DNA of 64,000 nucleotides from an uncultured Clostridia bacterium. Its GTDB lineage: Bacteria; Bacillota; Clostridia; Lachnospirales; Anaerotignaceae. Both the position numbers and the translations under genes were made by a program. This document shows, in pieces, positions 32,993-42,439 of this stretch; position 1 is the stretch's first letter, and every line of letters starts with the position of its first letter. Under the pieces are notes generated by a model. It was not told where the DNA came from, did not search any database, and was given only the letters and a program-made list of their open reading frames with translations. The stretch spans positions 1 to 64,000 of the forward strand of contig CALWSR010000003.1 of the NCBI GenBank assembly GCA_944384265.1. The letters are read 5' to 3'.

Positions 32993-34039
32993 ATGTTAGA
33001 AAAAAAAATTAGAGTACTTGTTGTGGATGACTCTTTGCTTTTTCGCAAGGTCCTCATTGACAGCTTACAAAAAAATGATGATATTGAAGTTGTAGGGTAT
33101 GCAGTGGATGCTTTTGATGCAAAAGCAAAAATACCAAAGCTCCGCCCCGATGTTGTGACATTGGATGTGGAAATGCCTCGTTTAAACGGAATCGACTTTT
33201 TAAAACAATTAATTCCACAGCATCCTGTTCCTGTTGTTGTGGTTTCCTCTTTAAACATCAATGTGTTTGAGGCACTTTCTGCCGGTGCGGTGGATTTTGT
33301 CAGAAAGCCGGATATGTCCAAACAAAATACAGTCGACGCCTTTTTTAAAGATTTGACAGGAAAAATCAGAATTGCTTCTAAAGCCATTGTCCATCGTCAT
33401 ACAGAACACAAAGACGTACCAAAGCCTCCCACAGCACCCTTTGCCGCTTCTTCTGCAAAGCTAAATTCTACAATCATTGCCATTGGTGCTTCCACAGGCG
33501 GAACAGAAGCCACACTGACTGTTTTAAAGGATTTGCCGGCAGACACACCGGGCATTGTTGTTGTGCAGCATATGCCGGAGGGCTTTACCAAAATGTATGC
33601 AGAGCGTTTAGACCGTTTATGCCGTATGCGTGTAAAGGAGGCCAAATCTGGGGACGCCATTGTAAGAGGCCAGGTGCTGATTGCTCCGGGCGGAGAGCTG
33701 CAAACAAAGGTGGTGCGCCAAGGCAACGGCTATGCTGTAAGCTGCCTGCCGGGAGAAAAGGTCAGCGGACACAGGCCCTCTGTGGATGTACTGTTTACTT
33801 CTGTGGCGGAAGCAGTGCGTCAAAATGCTGTTGGCATTATTATGACAGGTATGGGAAGAGATGGCGCCGACGGTTTGTTAAAAATGAGAAAAAACGGCGC
33901 TTTTACAATAGGACAGGACAGGGATTCCTGTGTTGTATACGGTATGCCCATGGTTGCACATAATATTGGCGCTGTGGAAGTGCAGGCTTCCTGTGAAAAT
34001 ATTGCAGGTGTATTACGCAGACATCTGGCAAAACTATAA
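32993..34039 (+). CDS. cheB: Chemotaxis methylesterase/deamidase CheB
   Basis: This enzyme removes receptor methyl groups when phosphorylated by CheA. Of 348 residues, the receiver domain has DD at 12-13, phospho-acceptor D58 (VTLDVEMP) and K105 (VRKP). The catalytic domain has S167 (IGASTGG), H193 (VQHMPEGF) and D290 (MTGMGRDGADG). The ribosome binding site is weak (AAAGGAT, about 15 bases before the ATG), so translation may be low or coupled to cheR, which ends 49 bases earlier. It is last in the chemotaxis operon. Confidence 0.95.
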   Translation: MLEKKIRVLVVDDSLLFRKVLIDSLQKNDDIEVVGYAVDAFDAKAKIPKLRPDVVTLDVEMPRLNGIDFLKQLIPQHPVPVVVVSSLNINVFEALSAGAVDFVRKPDMSKQNTVDAFFKDLTGKIRIASKAIVHRHTEHKDVPKPPTAPFAASSAKLNSTIIAIGASTGGTEATLTVLKDLPADTPGIVVVQHMPEGFTKMYAERLDRLCRMRVKEAKSGDAIVRGQVLIAPGGELQTKVVRQGNGYAVSCLPGEKVSGHRPSVDVLFTSVAEAVRQNAVGIIMTGMGRDGADGLLKMRKNGAFTIGQDRDSCVVYGMPMVAHNIGAVEVQASCENIAGVLRRHLAKL

Positions 34040-34081
34040 TCAAAAAGGGTAGAAATTTACTTCATTTTTATATTTGCCAAA

Positions 34082-34109
34082 AAAGCCGTTCTTAAAAAAG
34101 AACGGCTTT
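34082..34109 (+). terminator. Hairpin after cheB
   Basis: A perfect 12-bp stem (34082-34093 with 34098-34109, AAAGCCGTTCTT) has loop AAAA, but only TTTG follows. It may be a partial terminator that still allows reading into the FtsA-like gene beginning at 34143. Confidence 0.5.
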
Positions 34110-34142
34110 GTACTATACACCGCTTTGAAAGGAGAAATTGTT

Positions 34143-36335
34143 TTGAGAGCCAAAAAAACACAAGCAGCATCAGAAGCAGTCAAAAAGCCCCCTATTGCCC
34201 TCACACAATCCAATGCCATATTTGCCCTAGATATTGGTACACGCAGTGTTGTGGGCATAATCGGTGTGCATGACGGCAATGTTTTTCATGTGTTGGACTA
34301 TGAACAAAGCTTTCATCAGCAGCGTGCCATGCGGGACGGACAGATTGAAAACATTGCTCTTGTGGCGGCAGTTGTAAAACAGGTGAAGGCTGCATTGGAA
34401 AAACGAAATAAAATAAAACTGACAAAGGTTTGTATTGCTGCCGCCGGACGTGCTTTGATTACAAAAAAAATATCTCATACCCAAGAATTGGACCCCACAG
34501 AAGAAATTACACAAGCACAGCTCAATGCCATGGAATACTCTGCATTGGGCATTGCCCAGTCAGAATTTGACCAAGACCTGTCAGAACAAACTGAAAATAA
34601 AACATCATTTTATTGTGTAGGTTACAGCATTACAAAATATAAATTGGACGATTACCAAAGCAGTACAGTCATTGGGCATAAAGGAAAGGAAGTGGCCATT
34701 GATTTGATTGCAGCTTTTTTGCCCCAGAATGTGGTGCAAAACCTTTATGCTGTGATGACAGCAAACCAGTTGACCGTAGAAAATTTGACACTGGAGCCTA
34801 TTGCGGCCATCAATGTGGTTGTGCCGGAGGACATACGCTTATTAAACATTGCTTTGGTAGACATTGGCGCAGGCACAAGCGATATTGCCATTTCAAAGGA
34901 CGGCAGCATCATTGCCTACGACATGGTGACAACGGCAGGAGATGAGATTACAGAGGCCATTATGCAAAAATGTCTTTGTAATTTTGAAAATGCGGAAAAA
35001 ATCAAATTATCTCTCAGCAGTGAGGGCTCCCAAATCAGCTACAATGATATTTTGGGAAATCCCAGAAAAGAAACAAAATCAAAGCTTTTAAAAAGCCTCA
35101 AGCCTGCCATCAAAGCATTGAGCCAAGCCATTGCAGAGGGCATTTTAAAAGCAAACGAAGCTGCTCCCATTGCTGTTTTTTTGGCAGGAGGAGGCTGTCA
35201 AATTCCGGGACTTTGCCAAGCACTTGCCACAGAATTGAAAATGCCTCCCGAAAATATTGCAATATCAGGGGGACAATCCTTTAAAAATGTAATGGTTTAT
35301 GACAAAAAACTGCAAAGCCCAGAATTTATCACGCCTCTTGGTATTGGAGCCATGTCTTCTGTTTATAAAGGATGCGACTTTTTTTCCATTACCATAAACG
35401 GCAAAAAGCAAATGCTTCTAAACTATCGAGAATCCAGAGTGTTGGACGCTCTTTTGCTCTCTTCCATAAAGCCTCAAAATTTGATAGGCCTTTCCTCCCG
35501 CTCCATCAATTACTATATTGATGGCAAACGCTATACCAAAAAAGGAGAAAATGCCATTCCTGGTGAGCTTTTTGTAAATGGAGAGCTGGCTTCCATTGAC
35601 ACCAAAATCAAACAGGGAGATGTGATTATTGCAAAGGAGGCAGTTCCGGGAAAACAGCCTGTCATTTCCATTGGAGATTTGAAAAAAGAAGAGCCGTTTC
35701 GTTTTTCTGTCATTGTAGATGAGGTGCTGGCAGAGGTTCCTGTTATATTTTACAAGGACAATGAGCCTCTTTCAGATGACTATATCATAAAGCCCATGGA
35801 CAGATTGACCACAGAGGCTGTGATTACACTGGAGGAGCTTTTTAAACATATGGAAAGCACATTTGACCCGCAGGAGATGATTATGACCATAAACGGTGCG
35901 CCGGCAGAACAAACAACGCTCATTGCCGCAGGAGACCACATTGCTTTTGTAACAGAAGCCCCAAATGTACCCCAAAAAACAGAGGAGGCCCAAGAGGAGG
36001 ATGCACAGCCCTCTGACACATCAGAGCAAGAAACAGCCACAGAGACGGCAAAAACCACAGAGGAGGCAGAAACCACAGAGGAGACAGAAACCACAGAGGA
36101 AATCCCTGCTTCAGATGACCCCAACAGCATACTGGTCTGCATCAATGGCGTGTGGAAAACCATTCCTTTGCAAAACCAAAAAAAATTGCTTTTTTATGAT
36201 ATGCTGAACTATGTAGACATTGATTTGGAAAAACCCCAAGGCAATATTATATTAAAGCTAAACGGAGAAGATACCTCCTACACTGCCATTATCTCACAGG
36301 GGGATTCTGTGGAAATCGGCTGGGAAAAGCCATAG
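34143..36335 (+). CDS. FtsA-like actin-fold protein with long C-terminal extension
   Basis: About 730 residues. Residues about 25-380 form an FtsA/PilM-type actin fold: phosphate-1 FALDIGTRSVVGIIG, an inserted domain after it, phosphate-2 ALVDIGAGTSDIAI, and adenosine motif FLAGGGCQIPGL. No membrane-binding amphipathic tail is seen. Instead about 350 residues follow, including two or three similar small modules ending INGAP/LNGED plus 'GD' turns, and a Thr/Glu linker encoded by an 18-bp repeat (36054-36101). The TTG at 34143 is favoured as start, with AAAGGAG 8 bases upstream. FtsZ, FtsQ and mur genes are not nearby; the setting is chemotaxis and flagellar genes. The role is unknown: division, pilus-like assembly or motility are all possible. 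Confidence 0.75.
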   Translation: MRAKKTQAASEAVKKPPIALTQSNAIFALDIGTRSVVGIIGVHDGNVFHVLDYEQSFHQQRAMRDGQIENIALVAAVVKQVKAALEKRNKIKLTKVCIAAAGRALITKKISHTQELDPTEEITQAQLNAMEYSALGIAQSEFDQDLSEQTENKTSFYCVGYSITKYKLDDYQSSTVIGHKGKEVAIDLIAAFLPQNVVQNLYAVMTANQLTVENLTLEPIAAINVVVPEDIRLLNIALVDIGAGTSDIAISKDGSIIAYDMVTTAGDEITEAIMQKCLCNFENAEKIKLSLSSEGSQISYNDILGNPRKETKSKLLKSLKPAIKALSQAIAEGILKANEAAPIAVFLAGGGCQIPGLCQALATELKMPPENIAISGGQSFKNVMVYDKKLQSPEFITPLGIGAMSSVYKGCDFFSITINGKKQMLLNYRESRVLDALLLSSIKPQNLIGLSSRSINYYIDGKRYTKKGENAIPGELFVNGELASIDTKIKQGDVIIAKEAVPGKQPVISIGDLKKEEPFRFSVIVDEVLAEVPVIFYKDNEPLSDDYIIKPMDRLTTEAVITLEELFKHMESTFDPQEMIMTINGAPAEQTTLIAAGDHIAFVTEAPNVPQKTEEAQEEDAQPSDTSEQETATETAKTTEEAETTEETETTEEIPASDDPNSILVCINGVWKTIPLQNQKKLLFYDMLNYVDIDLEKPQGNIILKLNGEDTSYTAIISQGDSVEIGWEKP
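36054..36101 (+). repeat. 18-bp tandem repeat coding for Thr/Glu linker
   Basis: Two full 18-base units and one 12-base partial unit (ACCACAGAGGAG core) encode TTEEAE/TTEETE/TTEE in the FtsA-like protein. Such repeats change length easily; here they would alter only a flexible linker. Confidence 0.7.
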
Positions 36336-36387
36336 CAACAAAACCAAAGGGACTGTGGCAAAATAGCACTCTGAAATAATACTATAC

Positions 36388-36436
36388 AAAACCGGTTGCT
36401 TTTTGAGTAAATTCTACTCAGAAAACAACCGGTTTT
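36388..36436 (+). terminator. Terminator after the FtsA-like gene
   Basis: A nested hairpin has an outer stem AAAACCGGTTG (36388-36398) with 36426-36436 and an inner stem TGAGTA (36404-36409) with 36415-36420. It is followed by CTATTATTT. Confidence 0.75.
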
Positions 36437-36540
36437 CTATTATTTATCTGCTTTTTTTGTGCAAGCTGCTGCCCCCATTTCATTTTGCCCCAGCTTTCTT
36501 TCTTTTTATTAAAAATAAATGAGTATACTATTGTTTAGTA

Positions 36541-36567
36541 TTATGATTTGCTCTCTTTTGCCGATAT
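36541..36567 (+). promoter_or_regulatory. Flagellar sigma promoter of flgM operon
   Basis: TTAT (36541-36544), 15 bases, GCCGATAT (36560-36567). It lies about 80 bases before flgM and is the likely promoter for flgM through csrA. Confidence 0.65.
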
Positions 36568-36648
36568 ATATAATAAGAAAATGGATTTAAAAAATATTCC
36601 AAAATAATATAAATCAACATAATCAAAAGGGCGAATTGAGGTGATTCT

Positions 36649-36939
36649 ATGAAAATAGTGTCTAATAATGTTTATTCTTACTATACAGCACAAAAAGAAA
36701 ACGCCAAATTACAGGCTGCTGAAAAAGAACAAAGAAAAATCAACAAAAATTTTGATAAAATTGTACTACATTCTTCTTCTGACTCCAATGATAAATTTGT
36801 CAGCGACATTGCAGGCAAAATTTCCAATGAGGTGCGGAAGTCTCCTTCTGCCGAGCAGCTGGCACAGCTGCAAAAAAAAGTGGAGGAAGGCACTTATCAA
36901 ATTGATTTGGACGCCATTGTCAGAAAAATATTATTTTAA
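36649..36939 (+). CDS. flgM: Anti-sigma-28 factor FlgM
   Basis: A 96-residue inhibitor that holds the flagellar sigma factor until the hook is complete, and is then exported or released. The C-terminal helices (KISNEVRKSPSAEQLAQLQ ... GTYQIDLDAIVRKIL) carry the typical FlgM pattern, including the V..G.Y.ID...IA ending. TGAGGTGA precedes the ATG. It heads the operon flgM-flgN-flgK-flgL-yviE-fliW-csrA, as in Bacillus, and lies behind its own sigma promoter, which would give feedback control. Confidence 0.93.
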   Translation: MKIVSNNVYSYYTAQKENAKLQAAEKEQRKINKNFDKIVLHSSSDSNDKFVSDIAGKISNEVRKSPSAEQLAQLQKKVEEGTYQIDLDAIVRKILF

Positions 36940-36962
36940 AAAAACATCAGAAAGGAGTTATT

Positions 36963-37451
36963 ATGTACACACTTGATGATTTTTTAGATTTGGTGGAAAA
37001 GCTGATTTTACTTTTTGATGATTTAACAGATATTGAACAAACAAAGCTGGAGGCTGTTACTGCAAAGGATATTGAAGAACTCAACCGATGCATGAAGGAG
37101 GAACAAGCCTATTTGCTGCAATTTCGGGGATTGGACAAAAAACGGGAAACCATACAAAAAGAGTTAGGCTTTGAAAAAAAGAAATTTTCAGAAATCATCT
37201 CTTTGGTGGAAGAAAAAGAGTACAAAGAAGATTTGGAAGAATTATTTGCTGCATTAAAAGAAACAATGGACTTTTATCAGCAAATCCATGCCAATGTAAA
37301 GCATCTTATTGAAGTCAATCTTCATAGCATTGACAAAGCATTGGAACACCTAAAACACACCTCTGCCCTTGGAACGGGTGATATTTACTCTTCCGACGGG
37401 CAGTTTCAGCGTACTGATGCAAAAGTAACATTTACAAACAAAAGGATATGA
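36963..37451 (+). CDS. flgN: Flagellar export chaperone FlgN
   Basis: A 162-residue, almost wholly helical cytosolic protein that chaperones the hook-filament junction proteins FlgK and FlgL to the export gate. Long coiled-coil helices (about 1-125) with KKRETIQKELG and a flexible tail fit the FlgN family, and the place just before flgK supports it. GAAAGGAG precedes the ATG. Confidence 0.88.
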   Translation: MYTLDDFLDLVEKLILLFDDLTDIEQTKLEAVTAKDIEELNRCMKEEQAYLLQFRGLDKKRETIQKELGFEKKKFSEIISLVEEKEYKEDLEELFAALKETMDFYQQIHANVKHLIEVNLHSIDKALEHLKHTSALGTGDIYSSDGQFQRTDAKVTFTNKRI

Positions 37452-37475
37452 CAGATATAAACGGAGGTAATGAAT

Positions 37476-40400
37476 ATGATACGTTCTTCTTTTGCAGGTT
37501 TTACCACAGCCAAGCTGGGCATGTCTGCCAGCCAAGCGGCTTTAAATGTAGTAGGACAAAATATTTCAAACATTAATGTACAGGGATATACAAGACAGCG
37601 TGTGGATTTGGCCAGCTTTAACGGCTCTACCGGACCAAGACAATGGGGCAATGTCAACGACACATTTATTGGAAATGGTGTGGTTGTAAACAAAATCGAA
37701 CAGGTGCGGGACCCTTATTTGGATTTGCGTTTCCGTACAGAAATGTCAAGTCTTGGATATTTTGATGAAACACTGGGCTGTTTGGATGATTTGCAAAGCG
37801 TTTTGGACGAGGTGGATAAGCAGGGAAGCATCCACAATCAGCTGGAAGCTGTTTTAGAGGCATTAAACGAATTTAACCCTCAGGCTGCCAACAATGAATT
37901 CCAAAACATGGTAAAAACAGAAATGCAGCTTTTGACACAATATTTTAACAACTATTCCAACAGAATAGAGCAGGCCAAGGAAGATAATATAAAAGAATTT
38001 AAAGAGCAAACACTCCCTGCTGTCAATGAGCTTTTAAAGCAAATCACCGATTTGAACAAAAGCATCAGAGAAAACGAAATCATGGGCAATCCTGCTTTGG
38101 AGCTGCGTGACCAAAGAAACAACCTTTTAGATGAATTGTCAGGCTATGTAAAAATTGAAGTAACCTATGAAGAAAAAAATATAGGCCTTTCCAGCAACAC
38201 TGTGGAGGAATGCACTGTAAAGCTTATAGGCATAAATGAAAACGGCGATTCTTATAAATATACTTTAATAGACAATGATAAGGCTGTCACATTTTCTGTC
38301 AATGACGACTGCTCCGAGCTGACCATGATTGATGTAAACGGAAATCCCGTTGCCGACATTGGCAGTGCTTTAAAGCCTGCAAATGGCCAGGTAGGCACAT
38401 TTACACAAGCAGAGGCAGATGCCATTAACGATTTGATTGTTTCTATCAAAAACCTAAGCCTGGAAGTACAAAACCAAATGAAGGAAATCGACAAATACAA
38501 TCAGGAAATCAGCAGCTACCGTGCCCAAATCAACAGCTTGAATTCCAAGGGAAACAGACTGCATGATGAATTGAGAGACACTTTAAAGCTTGCAAACAGC
38601 AACCAAGCCTCTATTGACAATTTACAAACACGAATCAATGATATGCTGGCAGAAGACCCCAATGCAGATGTGACAGAGCTGAGAGAAGAGCTGGCAAAAA
38701 AACAGGATATACAGGTTTTATATAACCAAAAGCTGTACGGCCAAGATACAAAGCCTGCCAATCTGGCAGAATTAAATGCCTTGGACCCTAACGGCGACGG
38801 TATCTACAACAAGCTGATTAAAATTTATGGCCCCATTACAGACGACACCACACAGCCGCCAACCTATCAAACTCCTGCTCAAACAGGTGATTTGTTTACA
38901 GCAAAACAAAATCTGGAGCAGTCACAGCAAAATCTGGCTGCTGCAAAAACAGCTTATTCCAACGCTGTCAATGACTTAAAGGTTTATATCAACGGCGGTA
39001 CAGACTCTGCCGGTGTTGTGGTGGACGGACTCTCCTCCTATGCTAACATCACTGTGGAATATAATACCATTCCTGTCACCGGCACAGATTATTTTATTTC
39101 ACTGCCAACCATCACTTTATCAGGCACCTCTGCAAGAGATGGAGAAGGCATCCGCCTTTTTGACGGAGAAACACTTTCAAAGCCTCTGCCGGGAGAAACA
39201 ACCGACCCTGTCACAGGAGAGGTAACAGGCTGTGATGTGATAAGCTTGGACGGCAACAATGTTGTGATTACAGACACCAGAGGCGTGGAATATACAGAAG
39301 AAATTGCTGATATTGACGGTACACCTTATCAATATGACATTGTAAATGGTGCAGCCGTTATCAAAGTAGATTCTGACGGCAATCCTATTATAGATGCCGG
39401 TGACCAAAGAAATATGTATGAATGTATGCAGGAAGACAGCGGACGTTTGAAAGCCGGCTTAGATATGTTTAACCGCTCGGGAGAGTTCAATGGCTCCGAT
39501 GACAGAGGCTATGATTACTACATCAATATGCTGGACACCATGGCAAGACAAATTGCAAAGGTATTTAACTCTGCAAATATTATGGACGCTGACGGAAACA
39601 TATTGGTAGACGCCAACGGTAATCCATTGACATATGCCAATGCCCTTTTTGGTGCCGACGGAGAAGTGCCTGCAAAATATATGACAGATGCCAACGGCAA
39701 TTACATTGACTATGAAGGCAACCCTCTTCCTGACGGTGCAGAGCCATTATATGATATTTTTAAAAGAAACGAAAATGGAGAACTGCTTGATGCAAACGGC
39801 AATGTGGTCACAGACATTGCAGACGCCGCATTTGACCCTGCGGCAATGGGTGCACTTGGTTTTACACAAGTGAAAGAAGATACAGATGTTCAAGGCAATC
39901 CTATCACAGACAACAATGGTACGCCTGTAAAAGTTGGGGACTTTTTAGACGAAAACGGAAACATCATTACATTTGACCAAGCTGCCCCCAATCCTACAGA
40001 CCCTCAGCCTGACTGGGAGCCTTTGGAAGGAAAGGTGCCTAAAATTGATTATGATAAAATCACAGCGGCAAACTTCTCCATTACAACAGACTGGGCAGAT
40101 GGCATTACCAATCTGGTACAAACCCATGACCCATCTCAAACAGCCGGCTACAACGACAATATCAACCACTTGATTGCTCAGTTCAGCGAAAAGCTGGATT
40201 ATACCTTTACACTGCCTGACGGCACACAGAAAAAGATTTTTAACGGTACATTTGTGGAATTTTTTGACAACGTAAGCAACCAGCTTGGTTTGGATATTCG
40301 TTCCTCCACAGTACTGGCTACAAACTATATGACAGTGGCAAACGATATTGCAAACAACAGAGATGCCATTTCCGGCGTTTCTTTGGACGAAGAGGGCATC

Positions 40401-40508
40401 AACATATTGCAATATCAAAAATCCTACAATGCCGCAGCCAGATTGATGACAGCATTGGACGAGGCACTGGAAACAGTCATCAGCAACATGGGCATTGTGG
40501 GCAGATAA
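37476..40508 (+). CDS. flgK: Hook-associated protein 1, FlgK, unusually long
   Basis: A junction protein between hook and filament. The conserved N-terminus (SSFAGFTTAKLGMSASQAAL ... GYTRQRV) and C-terminal helix (EEGINILQYQKSYNAAARLM ... LETVISNMG) are typical. The total of 1,010 residues is about twice the usual 450-650. The extra length is in the middle: a coiled-coil region (about 310-440) and a stretch at about 705-830 with many D-x-NGN phrases, such as DANGNILVDANGNP and DANGNVVTD, resembling calcium-binding loops. The ATG at 37476 has GGAGG 8 bases upstream; another ATG lies 6 bases earlier. The insert probably forms a domain displayed on the outside of the junction. Confidence 0.93.
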   Translation: MIRSSFAGFTTAKLGMSASQAALNVVGQNISNINVQGYTRQRVDLASFNGSTGPRQWGNVNDTFIGNGVVVNKIEQVRDPYLDLRFRTEMSSLGYFDETLGCLDDLQSVLDEVDKQGSIHNQLEAVLEALNEFNPQAANNEFQNMVKTEMQLLTQYFNNYSNRIEQAKEDNIKEFKEQTLPAVNELLKQITDLNKSIRENEIMGNPALELRDQRNNLLDELSGYVKIEVTYEEKNIGLSSNTVEECTVKLIGINENGDSYKYTLIDNDKAVTFSVNDDCSELTMIDVNGNPVADIGSALKPANGQVGTFTQAEADAINDLIVSIKNLSLEVQNQMKEIDKYNQEISSYRAQINSLNSKGNRLHDELRDTLKLANSNQASIDNLQTRINDMLAEDPNADVTELREELAKKQDIQVLYNQKLYGQDTKPANLAELNALDPNGDGIYNKLIKIYGPITDDTTQPPTYQTPAQTGDLFTAKQNLEQSQQNLAAAKTAYSNAVNDLKVYINGGTDSAGVVVDGLSSYANITVEYNTIPVTGTDYFISLPTITLSGTSARDGEGIRLFDGETLSKPLPGETTDPVTGEVTGCDVISLDGNNVVITDTRGVEYTEEIADIDGTPYQYDIVNGAAVIKVDSDGNPIIDAGDQRNMYECMQEDSGRLKAGLDMFNRSGEFNGSDDRGYDYYINMLDTMARQIAKVFNSANIMDADGNILVDANGNPLTYANALFGADGEVPAKYMTDANGNYIDYEGNPLPDGAEPLYDIFKRNENGELLDANGNVVTDIADAAFDPAAMGALGFTQVKEDTDVQGNPITDNNGTPVKVGDFLDENGNIITFDQAAPNPTDPQPDWEPLEGKVPKIDYDKITAANFSITTDWADGITNLVQTHDPSQTAGYNDNINHLIAQFSEKLDYTFTLPDGTQKKIFNGTFVEFFDNVSNQLGLDIRSSTVLATNYMTVANDIANNRDAISGVSLDEEGINILQYQKSYNAAARLMTALDEALETVISNMGIVGR

Positions 40509-40535
40509 ATTGATATGATATAGGAGGAAAAAATT

Positions 40536-41768
40536 ATGGCTATCGGACGTGTTACGACAAATGCAATGATTCGCAGATATACAACAAACTTAAACAATGC
40601 TTTGGGCGATTTGGACGCCAAAAGAAACATTGTTGCCACAAACAGAAATTTTAACTCCATTGCAGAGGACCCTGCCTCTGCAATGAAATCCTTTAAACTG
40701 CGCAGCAACTTTTGGAGAACAGGCGTGCAGCAGGATAATGTAGACGATGCACTGGCTAAATTTGAAGAGGTGACATCCAATGTTTTAAACTGCTCCAGTA
40801 TGTCAAGACAATTTATTGAAACCACATTGAAGGGCTTTAGCGGTCCAACCTCCAGCTATGAGGCCCGCTTATCCTTCCAGCAGGAGGTTATCAATCTTCA
40901 AGAAAGCTTTTTGCAGCAAATGAATGGCAAATACAACGAAAACTTTATATTTGGCGGTGCCAGCACAAAGGATTTGCCCTTTACCAAAACAGAGGACGGC
41001 ACCATACTTTACAGAGGACTGCCTGTGGATACCCCCACATCTCTGACAAGAGACCAAGTAAGCACTGCATTGGAGGATACATTAAACTTATCTGACAATC
41101 CTCCCACCGTGCCAACGCTTACAACAGCTTTAAATGACATTATGGGAAATTCTGAAAACATTTCATTTTCCAAAATCAAATCTGCCATAGAAAACGCTGC
41201 CTCATTATCTGCCGCACAAAAAGAAACCCTTATGAAGGACAATGAGGATGTCAAAAATCAATTATTGTATGATACCTATTTCAATGAACACAGCTATCGT
41301 GACATTGGCTTTGGCATGAAGGAAAAAGACAATGAAATTGTTTCCACCAGTGCTTTTGACACAGCCGTAAACGGCTTGGAAATATTTGGCTATGGTGTGG
41401 ACGAGGACGGCCTGCCAAACAACATTGTGGCACTGGCCGGAGAGCTGGCTGAGCTTTTGGGAAAAGAACACATTTCAGAAGCAGACCAGGAAAGATATGA
41501 CAAAATTACAGATAAAATGAGAAGCTCCATCAATGATATGATTGACAACGGCCTTGCGGCGCTGGGTACCAAAATGACATTTTTGGAAAACACACAGGAC
41601 CAGCTGACAAGCACCTCTCAAACCCTGAATGAGCAAATCAGTGATTTGGATTTTTGTGACCCGGCAGAGGCCATTACAAATCTCATGTGGTCACAATATG
41701 CTTACAATGCAACATTGAAAGTAGGCAACAGCTTGTTATCCAATTCTTTTATTGATTTTATGAATTAA
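40536..41768 (+). CDS. flgL: Hook-associated protein 3, FlgL
   Basis: The second junction protein, placed between FlgK and flagellin; 410 residues. Flagellin-like ends are clear: RVTTNAMIRRYTTNLNNAL at the start and DFCDPAEAITNLMWSQYAYNATLKVGNSLL at the end, which form the coiled-coil core. The middle is variable. AGGAGGAAAAAATT precedes the ATG, 27 bases after flgK. Confidence 0.92.
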   Translation: MAIGRVTTNAMIRRYTTNLNNALGDLDAKRNIVATNRNFNSIAEDPASAMKSFKLRSNFWRTGVQQDNVDDALAKFEEVTSNVLNCSSMSRQFIETTLKGFSGPTSSYEARLSFQQEVINLQESFLQQMNGKYNENFIFGGASTKDLPFTKTEDGTILYRGLPVDTPTSLTRDQVSTALEDTLNLSDNPPTVPTLTTALNDIMGNSENISFSKIKSAIENAASLSAAQKETLMKDNEDVKNQLLYDTYFNEHSYRDIGFGMKEKDNEIVSTSAFDTAVNGLEIFGYGVDEDGLPNNIVALAGELAELLGKEHISEADQERYDKITDKMRSSINDMIDNGLAALGTKMTFLENTQDQLTSTSQTLNEQISDLDFCDPAEAITNLMWSQYAYNATLKVGNSLLSNSFIDFMN

Positions 41769-41822
41769 TATTATCGTAATTGTTTAAAATGATATATGAT
41801 TATAAAAGAAAGGGGATTGCAT

Positions 41823-42431
41823 ATGGAACAGCTTTTAAAAATTACTACCGTTCCAATTTCTATTGAATTTAAAGTAAATGATGCCAGGCTGGAATATAGA
41901 AGAGGCACGGCTGATTTACAAATCAGCCGCAATGAAGGAGGACTGCAAATCAAAAGCAGCCCCATACGGCTAAATATGGACACATTTGAAGCAAGGGACT
42001 CTGTTCGTCCTGCGTCTACCCGTTCTTTGGTCAATTCCTTTGCCGCAAAGGGCAAAAACGCCGCCTATGAGGCCACAGCAACATTTGCAAAGGAGGGCCA
42101 GATATTGTTAAGCGCCACATTGGGCGACGATGCTTTGGATCAGGTTATCAAACAAAGAAACATGGTAAACACAGATTATGGCTTGGATTTTATACCAAAG
42201 GCAGGCCCTAACATCAACTGGTCAAAACCAGATTTGACAATACAATATGAAATGGATAAATTAAATTTTGATTGGAAAATTGACAAAACAGGCTTTGAAT
42301 TTATTCCCGGCAACATTGAATTCACTGTTACACAGCGTCCTGATGTATTGATTGAATATGTTGGCGACCCATTGTATGTACCACCAAGTGCCAATCCAAA
42401 TTATACTCCAACCATTGATACAGAAGCATGA
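41823..42431 (+). CDS. YviE-like protein (DUF6470)
   Basis: A 202-residue protein of the family found between flgL and fliW in Bacillus and Clostridia. Its function is not established. It starts MEQLLKITTVPISIEF, then LQISRNEGGLQIKSSP, and has a Pro-rich tail. I place the start at the ATG at 41823, after AAAGGGGA. No membrane segment or catalytic motif is seen. The position in the late flagellar operon suggests a role in filament assembly or flagellin control. Confidence 0.85.
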   Translation: MEQLLKITTVPISIEFKVNDARLEYRRGTADLQISRNEGGLQIKSSPIRLNMDTFEARDSVRPASTRSLVNSFAAKGKNAAYEATATFAKEGQILLSATLGDDALDQVIKQRNMVNTDYGLDFIPKAGPNINWSKPDLTIQYEMDKLNFDWKIDKTGFEFIPGNIEFTVTQRPDVLIEYVGDPLYVPPSANPNYTPTIDTEA

Positions 42432-42439
42432 GGTGAACT

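Larger units (their letters stand above)
36336..36648. other. Intergenic region between the FtsA-like gene and flgM
   Basis: It holds the terminator at 36388-36436 and the flagellar sigma promoter at 36541-36567. No additional gene is seen. Confidence 0.6.
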
